Below, piece by piece: positions 8,564 to 18,541 of a stretch of DNA of 50,004 bases (position 1 is its first letter; every line of letters begins with the position of its first letter). The notes below the pieces were generated by a model, which was given only the letters and a program-made list of their open reading frames with translations, searched no databases and was not told the DNA's origin. The DNA is from Hydrocarboniphaga sp. (lineage in GTDB: Bacteria; Pseudomonadota; Gammaproteobacteria; Nevskiales; Nevskiaceae), in the NCBI RefSeq assembly GCF_028291725.1, contig NZ_JAQGNT010000030.1, positions 1 through 50,004 of the forward strand, given 5' to 3'. A program made the position numbers and the translations under genes.

Positions 8564-9751
8564 TCACGCAGGCACCAGCACCGGCGGCTTCACCAGCACG
8601 CGCAACATCACCTGCGCCAGCACCGCCCAGAACGCGATCACCGCCGCCATGCCCAGCGCGTTGCCGGTGTGTAGCGCGGCGACCACCACGCTGGAGATGC
8701 CGGCCAGCATGAACTGCAGCGTGCCGAGCATCGCCGCGGCCATGCCGGCGCGGTCGCCGAAGGGGGCCATCGCACCGGCCTGCGAATTCGGGAAGCTGAA
8801 GCCGAGGCTAGAGGTACAGACCAGCAGCGGCAAGGCAATGCCCCAGAAACCGCCGAAGCCGCTCAGCGCGCAAGCCAGCATCGTCATCGCTGCGGCCAGA
8901 TAGACCCGCAGCGTCGTGCGCAGCACTTTCTCGGCGTGGTAGCGCCTCAGCAGCCGCGCATTGAGCTGTGAAGCGAAGATCAGCCCGAAGGCGTTGACGC
9001 CGAACACATAGCCGTAGTGGTCCGGCGCCAGCCCGAAGTAGTCGATGAACACGAATGGCGATGCGGTGATGTACGCGAACATGCCGGCCTGCGCGCAGCC
9101 ACCGGCCAGCGCATAGCCCATGAAACGGCGATGGCTGACGATGCGCAGATAATCCTGGGCAACGCTCTTGATCGACAGCGGCGGCGAGCGTTCGCGCCGC
9201 ACTTCTTCGATACCGAAAGTGATCATCAGCATGCAGGCGATACCCGCTGCCACCAGCAGCAGAAAGATCGCGTGCCAGCCGAACCAGACTTCGATCTTGC
9301 CGCCGAGCGTCGGCGCCAGGATCGGCGCGATGCCCATCACCAGCACCAGCGTCGACAGCACTCTCGCCATCTCGTCGACCGGGAATCGATCACGCACCAT
9401 CGCACGCGTGATCACCATGCCGGCGCAGCCGCCAAAGGCCTGTAGCAGACGCAGGCCGATCAGCGCCTCGACGCTGGGTGCGAATGCGCAGCCGATCGAT
9501 GCGAGCGTGTACAGCGCCAGGCCGAACAGCAGCGGTTTCCTGCGGCCTAGGCGATCCGAGATCGGGCCGTAGATCACCTGGCCGACGGCCAGGCCGATGA
9601 AATAGGCGGTCGCCGTCATCTGCACCGAGCCGGCGTCCGCGGCCAGATCGCGGCCGATCGCCGGCAGGCTCGGCAGATACATGTCGATCGACAGCGGGCC
9701 GAGCGCGGATACGGCGCCGAGGATCAGGATGAAGCGGCGGCGTGGACTCAT
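8564..9751 (-). CDS. Bcr/CflA family multidrug efflux MFS transporter
   Basis: A 395-residue transporter with about 12 hydrophobic segments. Start 9751 (MSPRRRFILILG) is chosen; the frame runs 33 codons further upstream, but that part is translated repeat DNA. The Bcr/CflA hallmark SIDMYLPSLPAIGRDL is at about residues 20-35 and the MFS motif GPISDRLGRRKPLL in the first cytoplasmic loop. The family exports drugs or metabolites by proton antiport. It is convergent with cysA and lies downstream of lysS on the same strand, separated by a palindromic repeat, so it is likely its own unit. Confidence 0.9.
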   Translation of the reverse strand: MSPRRRFILILGAVSALGPLSIDMYLPSLPAIGRDLAADAGSVQMTATAYFIGLAVGQVIYGPISDRLGRRKPLLFGLALYTLASIGCAFAPSVEALIGLRLLQAFGGCAGMVITRAMVRDRFPVDEMARVLSTLVLVMGIAPILAPTLGGKIEVWFGWHAIFLLLVAAGIACMLMITFGIEEVRRERSPPLSIKSVAQDYLRIVSHRRFMGYALAGGCAQAGMFAYITASPFVFIDYFGLAPDHYGYVFGVNAFGLIFASQLNARLLRRYHAEKVLRTTLRVYLAAAMTMLACALSGFGGFWGIALPLLVCTSSLGFSFPNSQAGAMAPFGDRAGMAAAMLGTLQFMLAGISSVVVAALHTGNALGMAAVIAFWAVLAQVMLRVLVKPPVLVPA

Positions 9752-9758
9752 CGCAATT

Positions 9759-9862
9759 CCCTCCCCCGCTTGCGGGGGAGGGTTAGGGTGGGGGCGGAAG
9801 TCGCGGAGCAACTCTTTAGCGAACGCCCCCATCCCAACCTTCCCCCGCATGCGGGGGAAGGA
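9759..9862. repeat. REP-like palindromic pair
   Basis: CCCTCCCCCGCTTGCGGGGG forms one hairpin near 9759-9782. CCTTCCCCCGCATGCGGGGG forms another near 9838-9862. The spacer contains GGGTTAGGGTGGGGGCGGA and its partial complement. It is the same family as 7069-7168 and 14392-14491. Confidence 0.75.
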
Positions 9863-9878
9863 GACAAGCGCGATGGCA

Positions 9879-11399
<1,521 letters not shown>

Positions 11400-11446
11400 C
11401 CTGGAACCTGTCGGAAATCTAAACGTTGCTGCGGCTGAGTAGCCTC

Positions 11447-11525
11447 AATCGCGGACAAGGTCCGCTCCTACAGTCGCGAATCGACGGTTGTAAAAGTCCT
11501 GTAGGAGCGGACCTTGTCCGCGATT
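11447..11525. repeat. Inverted repeat with 27-bp perfect arms between prfB and lysS
   Basis: The arm 11447-11473 (starting AATCGCGGACAAGGTCCGCT) is the exact reverse complement of 11499-11525. It is the 'gcggacaaggtccgctcctac' dispersed element. In the prfB-lysS transcript it would form a very stable hairpin, so it may uncouple the two genes. Confidence 0.85.
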
Positions 11526-11535
11526 CTCCCAGACC

Positions 11536-12631
11536 CTACAAACCCTGCTTCAGGCTGGCTTCGATGTACGGGTCAAGGTAGCCATCCAGCACCTTCTGCG
11601 TATCGGCGATCTCGACGCCGGTGCGCAGATCCTTGATCCGCGACTGGTCGAGCACGTAGGAGCGGATCTGGCTGCCCCATTCGATGTCGGCCTTGGCGTC
11701 CTCGACTTTCTGTGCCGCGGCGTTGCGCTTCTGCAGCTCCTGCTCGTACATCCTCGCGCGCAGCATCTTCATCGCCTTGTCGCGGTTGGCATGCTGGCTG
11801 CGCTGCGTCTGGCAGGCGACGACAATGCCGGTCGGCACGTGCTTGATACGGATCGCCGACTCGGTCTTGTTGACGTGCTGGCCGCCGGCGCCGGAGCTGC
11901 GGAAGGTATCCACTTCCAGATCGGCCGGGTTGATGTCGATCTCGATGTTGTCATCGACTTCGGGTGATACGAACACGCCCGCGAACGAAGTATGGCGGCG
12001 GTTGCCCGAGTCGAACGGCGACTTGCGCACCAGGCGGTGCACGCCGGTCTCGGTGCGCAGCCAGCCGTAGGCGTACGGGCCTTCGACACTGATCGTGGCG
12101 CCCTTGATGCCGGCGACTTCACCGTCGGAGCGCTCCAGCAACTCGACCTTGAAGCCCTTGCCCTCGGCCCAGCGCATGTACATGCGCAGCAGCATCTCGG
12201 CCCAGTCCTGCGCCTCGGTGCCGCCGGAGCCGGACTGCACGTCGAGAAAGGCGTTGCTGGTGTCCTGCTCGCCGGAGAACATGCGCTTGAACTCCATGTC
12301 CTCGGCGATCGCGATGTAGCTGAGCACGTCGCGCTCGACGCCGGCGTAGAGGCTGGCGTCGTTCTCCATCTCGGCGAGTTCGAGCAGTTCTCCGGCGTCG
12401 GCAAGGCCGCGCGTGACCTTGTTGATCGGCTCGATCACGGCCTCTAACTTGGCGCGTTCGCGGCCCAGGTCCTGCGCGTAGGCGGGCTTGCTCCAGACAT
12501 CCGCGCTTTCCAGCTCGGCATTGACCTCGACTAGCCGGTCCAGCTTGACGTCGTAGTCAAAGATAGCCCCGGAGCGCGTCGAAACGTGCTCGCAGGGCCG
12601 TGATCTCGCTTTTGATCTGATTGGGTTCCAT
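11536..12631 (-). CDS. prfB: Peptide chain release factor 2 (programmed +1 frameshift)
   Basis: The full product is 364 residues from ATG at 12631. The first 24 codons end at an in-frame TGA (12557-12559) within CTTTGAC. A +1 shift continues as [11 protein letters not shown] in the frame that ends at 11536. This is the classic RF2 autoregulatory site: low RF2 stalls the ribosome at UGA and favours the shift. A Shine-Dalgarno-like CGGGG lies just before the slippery CUU. The SPF codon-recognition motif ([13 protein letters not shown]) and the peptide-release GGQ in [14 protein letters not shown] are present. It terminates translation at UGA and UAA. A plain ORF call would miss the N-terminal 64 residues. 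Confidence 0.96.
12557..12575 (-). promoter_or_regulatory. RF2 programmed frameshift site
   Basis: On the minus strand the order is CGGGGC, then TAT, then CTT TGA C. The CTT codon is the slip site, TGA the in-frame stop, and GAC the first codon after the +1 shift. Spacing and sequence match the known prfB recoding signal. Confidence 0.93.
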
Positions 12632-12840
12632 CGGAGAACCGGTGCGCCACTTTGGAGGGCGCGCAGTATACCGGCGCGGCCCGCGCAGCCGCGAGGGGAT
12701 CGTCCTTTTGCGTGGTTGAAGCACCCCCATTCGCGTGGTACAAGCCCGCAGCCGCGAATGATTCAGCCGTCAGTCGCTGGCCCAAAACTAGAACTGAACC
12801 AGAGCCGCCTCACACCTGTACAAAAAAGGGGAGCAAACCG

Positions 12841-14259
12841 ATGCTACGTTCCGCATTGCTCAGCAGCCTGATGGCGCTGACCGCTGCACTGCCGGCGTTC
12901 GCGCAGGATAACGCGCCGCCGCCCGCCGTCTCCGACGTCGGATCGCCGGGAGCCACAGTCGCCGAGCCGGCGCCGAGTTCCGACGCGGCGCCGCCTGCCG
13001 CGGCCGCCGATGCGGCACCGCCCAGCGACCCGATGGCCGACTCCAGCAGCGAGGCCCCGCCGCCGAGCATGACCTCGGTCAACGGCGGCGACAGTGAAAA
13101 CGCCGGCGGCGCGCATGGCGCCAACAATGCGATCGGCCGCCGCTTCTACATCGCACCGATGGGCTCCTACGTGTTCGCCGACAAGTCGCGGGACACTGAC
13201 GACGGTTACGGCGGCGCACTGGCGCTGGGCAAGAAGCTCGGCGCCGCGTTCGCGGTCGAGGCCAGCGGCTACTACAACCGCTTCAGCGACAACCTGCCCG
13301 GCGGCAACGGCGCAGCCGAGACCTTCGGCGGCGGCCTGTCGCTGCTGCTGTCGCCGCTCCCCCGCTTCCGCGACGTGTATCTGATCGCCAACGGCCAGTA
13401 CGGCGTCACCAAGAACCTGCCGGGCGCGCCCGACAACAGCTACAACAGCTGGCTGTACGGCGCTGGCCTCGGCTACCTGCTGCAGCTGACCGACGGCGGC
13501 ACCGCGCTGCGCGCCGAGGCGCTGTACCGCGTCGACGACCACAAGCAGGACGACGCCGGCCAGAAGAACTTCGAGGACGTGATGTTCAACATCGGCCTGA
13601 TGATCCCGCTGGGCGGCGACAAGAAGCCCGAAGTGACCGACAGCACCACACCGGCTGCCGTCGTGCCGCTGGGCGCCGACGACGACAACGACGGCGTGCC
13701 CAACGAAACCGACCAGTGCCCGGGCACACCGCCCGGCGCGATCGTCAACGCCCAGGGCTGCGAGAACGACGAGGACGGCGACGGCGTCGTCGACCGCCTG
13801 GACCGCTGCCCCGGCACCCCGGCCGGCACCGCGGTCAACGAGGAAGGCTGCCCGGTCGCCAAGGGCTGCAAGACCCCCGCCCCGGGCGAGGCGATCACGC
13901 TGGAAGGCTGCGCCGCCGGCGACACCGTCGTGTTGCAGGGCGTGACCTTCGAGTTCGACCAGTCGCGGCTGACGCCGAACGCCAAGGTGATTCTCGACGG
14001 AGTCGGCGACGCCCTGGTGGCCAGGCCCGAGATCAAAGTCGAAGTCGGCGGCCACACCGACGCCAAGGGCTCGGACGAGTACAACCTGAAACTGTCCGAA
14101 GGCCGCGCCAGGTCGGTCGAGCAGTATCTGATCGGCCGCGGCATCGACACCGGCCGCATGAGCGCCAAGGGCTACGGCGAAAGCATGCCGGTCGCCGACA
14201 ACGAAACCGACGAAGGCCGCGAACTGAACCGGCGCGTGGAACTGAAAATCGTTCCCTAA
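12841..14259 (+). CDS. OmpA family protein with TSP3-type repeats (first paralog)
   Basis: A 472-residue outer membrane protein. Start 12841 follows a strong ribosome site (GGGGAG, 7-base spacing) and begins the signal peptide MLRSALLSSLMALTAALPAF. After it come an Ala/Pro-rich linker (about residues 22-95), an eight-strand-type barrel region (about 100-265), and two Asp-rich calcium-binding TSP3 repeats (DDDNDGVPNETDQCPGTPPG; DEDGDGVVDRLDRCPGTPAG). A C-terminal OmpA peptidoglycan-binding domain contains VGGHTDAKGSDEYN and ELNRRVELKI. It probably links outer membrane to cell wall. A paralog without the long linker lies at 25985-27202. Confidence 0.92.
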   Translation: MLRSALLSSLMALTAALPAFAQDNAPPPAVSDVGSPGATVAEPAPSSDAAPPAAAADAAPPSDPMADSSSEAPPPSMTSVNGGDSENAGGAHGANNAIGRRFYIAPMGSYVFADKSRDTDDGYGGALALGKKLGAAFAVEASGYYNRFSDNLPGGNGAAETFGGGLSLLLSPLPRFRDVYLIANGQYGVTKNLPGAPDNSYNSWLYGAGLGYLLQLTDGGTALRAEALYRVDDHKQDDAGQKNFEDVMFNIGLMIPLGGDKKPEVTDSTTPAAVVPLGADDDNDGVPNETDQCPGTPPGAIVNAQGCENDEDGDGVVDRLDRCPGTPAGTAVNEEGCPVAKGCKTPAPGEAITLEGCAAGDTVVLQGVTFEFDQSRLTPNAKVILDGVGDALVARPEIKVEVGGHTDAKGSDEYNLKLSEGRARSVEQYLIGRGIDTGRMSAKGYGESMPVADNETDEGRELNRRVELKIVP

Positions 14260-14293
14260 GCCCGCCATTTCATAAGTGCGTCGACGCATGAAT

Positions 14294-14343
14294 CCCTTCT
14301 CCCGCTTGCGGGAGAAGGTGGCGCGAAGCGCCGGATGAGGGGC
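14294..14343. repeat. Dispersed palindromic repeat, complete copy
   Basis: CCTTCTCCCGCTTGCGGGAG is followed by AAGGTGGCGCGAAGCGCCGG ATGAGGGG, two adjacent hairpins. It is the same family as positions 1-110. It lies just after the OmpA-like gene. Confidence 0.75.
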
Positions 14344-14391
14344 TTTTGTTCGAGCAGCGCAAGAAAAGCCCGTCACCCCTGCCCCCAGGAA

Positions 14392-14491
14392 CCTCCCCCT
14401 CCCCCGCGAGCGGGGGAGGGCCGGGGTGGGGGCGGAAGGCGCGGCGCTGTCGCCTCGCCCCCATCCCAACCTTCCCCCCGCACGCGGGGGA
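14392..14491. repeat. REP-like palindromic pair
   Basis: CCCTCCCCCGCGAGCGGGGG and TTCCCCCCGCACGCGGGGGA form two hairpins separated by about 50 bases including GGGCCGGGGTGGGGGCGG. It is the third copy in the window of the element at 7069 and 9759. Confidence 0.75.
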
Positions 14492-14656
14492 AGGAGCTGG
14501 CCGGTTCCGGGCATCAAGCCAGCTGCTATGAAACTGCTGCGATCTCTCCCGCAAGCGGGAAAGGGGAGTCGTATACGGGGTGGAATGGGTGAAAAGGACC
14601 ACTTAGCCCAGAGACTCGACATTGACCCGGCCGGCCGGTGACGCGGATAATCCGCC

Positions 14657-14677
14657 ACCGGCCACGCCGGTTTTTTA
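14657..14677 (+). terminator. Rho-independent terminator-like hairpin before tRNA-Pro
   Basis: ACCGGC-CAC-GCCGGT forms a perfect 6-bp stem with a 3-base loop at 14657-14671, followed by six T (14671-14676). It lies 5 bases before the tRNA. It would end the upstream transcript. Confidence 0.6.
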
Positions 14678-14681
14678 GTGT

Positions 14682-14758
14682 CGGGGTATAGCGCAGTCTG
14701 GTAGCGCGCCTGCTTTGGGTGCAGGATGTCGGGAGTTCGAATCTCTCTACCCCGACCA
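14682..14758 (+). tRNA. tRNA-Pro (anticodon UGG)
   Basis: A 77-base cloverleaf. The acceptor CGGGGTA pairs with TACCCCG, and the encoded CCA is at 14756-14758. The anticodon stem CCTGC/GCAGG holds the loop TTTGGGT, giving anticodon TGG. The T arm contains GTTCGAATC. Confidence 0.97.
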
Positions 14759-15149
14759 ACTAAATCAACACGTGCTCGGGCACCGATTTGCGCAGGGGCT
14801 TGCCTGACTCCCCGCCTCAGCGCCCTGTGACCCACGAACAACTCGCAATGAGGCAGCGCCGGCAGCTTTGACCGGGACGCCGATGCAGCTTCGAATGCAG
14901 TACCGCACCCGCTTTTGATGCTGCTTGGCGCGGATCAGCAGCTGCCGAGGCTCGCCACCGCTTTGGGCTTGCAGCCTTGGGTAGTCGCAGGGGTTGCCAT
15001 GCTCTACCCTCTGCCTACATCGAGCGGCAACTCGAGGGGCCACCGCGCGACCCCCAGTTGGGCACGGTTCGTCAATTCGATTCTCCACTTCCGCAGATGG
15101 GTCGACGATCCGGCGGCAGGTACCGCCAACTGAAGAACAGGAATCTTCG
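14759..15149. other. Non-coding stretch with a possible degraded transposase fragment
   Basis: No convincing gene is found. The - strand frame around 14800-14960 reads GEPRQLLIRAKQHQKRVRY. That resembles the 'LL(I/V)RAK' segment of some IS transposases, but the frame has no start or flanking domain. I treat it as possible mobile-element debris following the tRNA. Confidence 0.25.
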
Positions 15150-16874
15150 ATGAACGGAAGCAGCTTTCTGCCCCATGGATACTGCATTGCGTGGAATCCA
15201 GCGCTGCTGTGGACCTTCGTGATCTCGGATACCGCGATTGGCCTTGCGTATTTCTCGATACCGCTCGCACTGATTCACTTCGCCCGGCAAAAGCCGGCGG
15301 CCGTGTTCAACTGGATTTTCGCGCTGTTCGGCTTTTTCATCTCCGCCTGCGGCACTACGCATTTCATTGACGTACTTAACATCTGGCATCCGGTCTATCA
15401 CCTCGATGCCGCAGCTCGGGCGATTACCGCACTTGCATCCGTGGTCACTGCCGCCGCGCTGTGGCCGCTGTTGCCAAAAGCGCTGGCGCTATTCGAGCAA
15501 CAGGCCGACAGCCAGCTGGCGCAGACCGATGCGAACGATCGTCTGAATGCCTCGCTGCAACTGCTCGCCGAGCGCAACCGTCAGGTCGAGGAGAGCGAGA
15601 GGCGCTTCCGCCTGACGCTCCAGCATTCGCCGATCGGCCTGGCCGTGGTTGCCCCGCACGGAAGCTTCATCAGCGTCAACCACGCGCTGTGCTCAATCGT
15701 CGGCTACAGCGAACAAGAGTTATTGGTGCTGAGCTTTCAGAACATCACACACCCGGAGGATCTGGAGGGCGACCTGGATCTGCTGCATCAAGTGCTGGAC
15801 GGCTGGCGCGAGACCTTCCGTATGGAAAAGCGCTATATCCACAAGCTGGGCCATGAAGTGCGGATTCAGCTCGATGTCTCGCTACTGCGGGACGAGGCCG
15901 GACAGCCCCTGCATTTCATCGCGCAGATTCAGGACATCACCGAGCGCCACGAGGCACAGCAGGATTTGCGGCGCCTGGCCGCCGAGGTGGAAGACCTCTA
16001 CGACAACGCTCCCTGCGGATACCACACTATCGACGAGAACGGCGTGTTCCTGCGCGTCAACCAGACCGAACTGCAATGGCTGGGCTACGCGCGTCACGAA
16101 CTGGTTGGCCGGAAGACGCTAGCCGATCTTCTCGACGCGGAAGGGGTAAGCCGGTTTCGGGAGACGTTTGCCCAACTCAAGGCCGAAGGCCATATCAGCG
16201 GTGTGGAATACCAGATCACCCGCAAGGACGGCAGCCGCTTCCCGATAATGCTGGCCGCTTCGGCGATCACCGATGCCGCCGGCCGATATCTGCGCAGCCG
16301 CGGCACCATCGTGGACATCACGGAACGCAAGCGGCTCGAACGCGAGCTGGAGCGACAAGCGCGTACCGACGTGCTGACCGGCGTACACAACCGCCGCCAT
16401 TTCATGGATCTGGCCGCGCAGGAGGTAGCACGCGTCAGGCGCAGCGGCGGCCACGTGTCGGTGCTGATGCTGGATCTCGATCACTTCAAATCGGTCAACG
16501 ACAACTATGGGCACCAAACGGGCGACATGATTCTTTGCCAGGCCGCCGGCATCGCCGTCCGGTCGATGCGCGAGATGGATACGGTATGCCGTGTCGGCGG
16601 AGAGGAGTTTGCCATCCTGCTGCCGGGAACTGATCGGCAACGGGCCGTGAGTGCCGCGGAGCGCCTTTGCGAGGCCATTGCGATGGCGCCGATCTCCATG
16701 CCTGATGGGGGCTCCCTGCGCATTACGGCGTCGGTAGGCGTTGCGGTTTGCGATCAGACGGATGCCGACGTGGATGTGCTGCTCAAGCGTGCGGATATCG
16801 GCCTGTATGCGGCTAAAGGCTCAGGGCGCAATCGGGTTTGCTTGCCTGAAGATAGGCTGACGCCGACCGGGTGA
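15150..16874 (+). CDS. Diguanylate cyclase with ethylene-receptor-like membrane sensor, two PAS domains and GGDEF
   Basis: A 574-residue protein starting at ATG 15150, after GGAA in the leader. Residues 20-110 hold three hydrophobic helices matching the ethylene-binding domain of plant ETR1. Asp27, Tyr34, Ile37, Pro38 in SDTAIGLAYFSIP and Ile64, Cys67, His71 in FISACGTTH align, all at offset +2, with ETR1 Asp25, Tyr32, Ile35, Pro36, Ile62, Cys65, His69. Two PAS domains follow (about 150-275 and 280-400). The GGDEF domain has GGEEF at 483-487 and an RxxD inhibitory site (REMD) five residues before it. It probably makes cyclic di-GMP in response to ethylene, copper or another small hydrophobic signal; the ligand is inference. 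Confidence 0.9.
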   Translation: MNGSSFLPHGYCIAWNPALLWTFVISDTAIGLAYFSIPLALIHFARQKPAAVFNWIFALFGFFISACGTTHFIDVLNIWHPVYHLDAAARAITALASVVTAAALWPLLPKALALFEQQADSQLAQTDANDRLNASLQLLAERNRQVEESERRFRLTLQHSPIGLAVVAPHGSFISVNHALCSIVGYSEQELLVLSFQNITHPEDLEGDLDLLHQVLDGWRETFRMEKRYIHKLGHEVRIQLDVSLLRDEAGQPLHFIAQIQDITERHEAQQDLRRLAAEVEDLYDNAPCGYHTIDENGVFLRVNQTELQWLGYARHELVGRKTLADLLDAEGVSRFRETFAQLKAEGHISGVEYQITRKDGSRFPIMLAASAITDAAGRYLRSRGTIVDITERKRLERELERQARTDVLTGVHNRRHFMDLAAQEVARVRRSGGHVSVLMLDLDHFKSVNDNYGHQTGDMILCQAAGIAVRSMREMDTVCRVGGEEFAILLPGTDRQRAVSAAERLCEAIAMAPISMPDGGSLRITASVGVAVCDQTDADVDVLLKRADIGLYAAKGSGRNRVCLPEDRLTPTG

Positions 16875-16945
16875 TTATGACGCTCGGTACGGTGGCCAAC
16901 GCCGAGGGCGTCCTTCGCAATCTCCAGCTCGGCTGAGCACAGCAA

Positions 16946-16986
16946 ACCCCGACGAGCGCGCCATGAAACGACGGAAGCTGTCGGGG
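16946..16986. terminator. Hairpin between convergent genes
   Basis: CCCCGAC (about 16948-16954) pairs with GTCGGGG (about 16979-16985) around a 24-base loop. There is no clear U-run, so it is a weak terminator candidate between the cyclase and the GGDEF fragment. Confidence 0.25.
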
Positions 16987-16996
16987 TCAGCGGCGC

Positions 16997-17371
16997 TCAG
17001 GCAGCGGCGACAGACGGGCCGGCAGCTGCGGCGACGGGCCGCTCGACGTTGACGCGGTTACGGCCCTGGCCCTTGGCGTCGTAGAGCGCGGCGTCGGCGA
17101 ACTTGAACAGCACGGAGGAACCCAGCGAGCGCTCCGGCGTGCAGACGGCAACACCGAGGCCGATGGTGACGTGGGCAGCGACCGACGAGGCTGCATGCTC
17201 CAACGCCAGATCCGCAACCGCCTCGCGCATCGCCTGGGCCACCGACATCGTCGCGGCTTCGTCGGCGTCGGTCACCAGCATTGCGAATTCCTCGACGCCG
17301 TAACGCGCCAGCACGTCGGTGCTGCGGCGGGCGAGCTTGGACATGGCTTCGGCGACGGCGCGCACGCTCGG
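16997..17371 (-). pseudogene. 3' fragment of a GGDEF domain gene, broken by IS DNA
   Basis: About 124 codons remain of a GGDEF domain. SVRAVAEAMSKLARRSTDVL precedes ARYGVEEFAMLV, and the typical end FADAALYDAKGQGRNRV follows. The signature is GVEEF rather than GGEEF. The 5' part is missing: homology stops near 17371, where the transposase-like sequence on the other strand begins. No matching upstream half is found after the IS fragment, so the remainder was deleted or lies outside. It originally encoded a cyclase or degenerate cyclase; the fragment is unlikely to be functional. Confidence 0.8.
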
Positions 17372-17840
17372 CTGCTACGAACTGACCGCCGGCAATGCCC
17401 TGCGCTGTCGTGTCGTCCTGTTCCGACGCCCACCCCAACATCGGCACCAGGCGCTGTGCAGAACGTCCAAGCCTGCCTGCGGCGGTCATGCCTCGAAGAT
17501 GGCCCGAGCCGCCAAAGAGCCCTGGTTGCTGGCACACAGCGAGACGCTCAATGCCTACAGCCCGCAACAGATCGTGCGTTGGTATGCCTTGCGGATGCAG
17601 ATCGAGTCCTCGTTCCGGGATCTCAAATCGCATCGCTATGGCTGCGCCTTTGAAGACACCCTCACGCGCAGTGCCGAGCGACTGGACGTGTTGCTGATGA
17701 TTCATATGCTCGCCACCCTCGTTGCCTGGCTCGCTGCCTTGGCCACTCTCGACCTGCATGAACACCGGTTTCGTATGTCGCTGCTGCGGCGAGGCTGGGA
17801 ATATCTGCGCGTCGCCGGCGGTCTGCATCCCGACTCGTAG
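17372..17840 (+). pseudogene. IS4-type transposase, C-terminal remnant
   Basis: The frame ending at 17840 contains YALRMQIESSFRDLK (about 17583-17627). This is the IS4-family Y-(2)-R-(3)-E-(6)-K signature, with the catalytic Glu. The downstream hydrophobic stretch (LDVLLMIHMLATLVAWLAAL) is also family-like. The N-terminal catalytic Asp residues are absent, so only the last third remains. The left junction falls inside the GGDEF gene at about 17371. The right end is near 17840-17900, but I cannot identify a terminal inverted repeat. It is a decayed insertion that carried a deletion of its host gene. Confidence 0.8.
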
Positions 17841-18002
17841 ACGCAGCCAATCCATCCGTATGTACCCTTGAGATGTGGGGAATCCTCAGGGTCCGTTCCC
17901 ATTTGTCGCGCGTGCTACAGTTGCCCAGTTCATTTTGAACTGGAAATGACCCGCGATCGACATCGGGAAACGCCCCGGCCTCGCGAAATTGGAGACTCAA
18001 GC

Positions 18003-18377
18003 ATGTCGCGCATTCTCATCGTCGACGATATGCCGAGCATCCGAGATTTTACCCGCGCAATCCTGGGCGAGTTGGGCCTGAACAAGGTCGATGAGGCCAA
18101 GGACGGCCAGGAAGCCCTGGGCATGCTCAACGCCATGCGCTACGACTTGCTGATCAGCGACTGGAACATGCCCCGCCTGGACGGCCTTGGCCTGCTCAAG
18201 GCGGTGCGTGCCAGCGAGACGATGAAAGCGATGCCGGTGATCATGCTGACCGGCGAAACCAGCAGAGAAAACGTCGAAGAAGCGATCGGGCTGGGTGTAG
18301 CCGGCTTTGTCGCCAAGCCGTTCAAGCCGCAGAGTTTGATGGCCGCCATTCGCCGGGTCATTCCCGCAGCGGCGTAG
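18003..18377 (+). CDS. CheY-like single-domain response regulator
   Basis: A 124-residue receiver domain without an output domain. Start 18003 follows GGAGACTCAAGC and begins MSRILIVDDMPSIRDF. The acidic pair is Asp8/Asp9, the phospho-acceptor is Asp53 (LLISDWNMPRLDG), and the switch Thr83 (VIMLTGET) and Lys105 (GFVAKPFKP) are present. It closely resembles CheY of flagellar chemotaxis. No kinase or che gene is nearby, so its partner is elsewhere. The N-terminal MSRILIVDDMPSIR form is also found in orphan CheY-like proteins. Confidence 0.92.
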   Translation: MSRILIVDDMPSIRDFTRAILGELGLNKVDEAKDGQEALGMLNAMRYDLLISDWNMPRLDGLGLLKAVRASETMKAMPVIMLTGETSRENVEEAIGLGVAGFVAKPFKPQSLMAAIRRVIPAAA

Positions 18378-18541
18378 TTTCGGCGTCGCGCGGGATCCGC
18401 GGCGTCGGCGGCACCACGTCGGCGTTCTGCGCACGATGACGCAGCAGGTGGTCGATCAGGGGACAAATGTAGCTCTCGGGAAAACGTGGTCTGTCCCGAA
18501 TGCCGAATGTCCCGAATGTCCCGCTTGCAACGTTCGCTCCG

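Noticed and set aside
12844-14841. Long antisense open frame (665 codons) opposite the OmpA-like gene and repeats
   Set aside because: It is explained by high GC and codon bias of the sense gene; composition is repetitive Val/Gly/Arg, no start site or domain is visible, and it runs through intergenic repeats and the tRNA region.
14960-15004. Segment GGGTAGTCGCAGGGGTTGCC before the diguanylate cyclase, similar to the 3' half of a cyclic di-GMP riboswitch
   Set aside because: The 5' half with GCAAA and GACGCAAAGC is missing, so it is likely chance similarity.
18358-18500. Minus-strand frame reading FPESYICPLIDHLLRHRAQN to a stop at 18358
   Set aside because: It looks protein-like but has no start codon, no ribosome site and overlaps the end of the CheY-like gene. 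It may be a gene remnant, but I cannot support it as a feature.
18492-18525. Short tandem GAATGTCCC-type repeats as a possible CRISPR or satellite
   Set aside because: Only two to three imperfect units of about 9 bases occur, without spacers.
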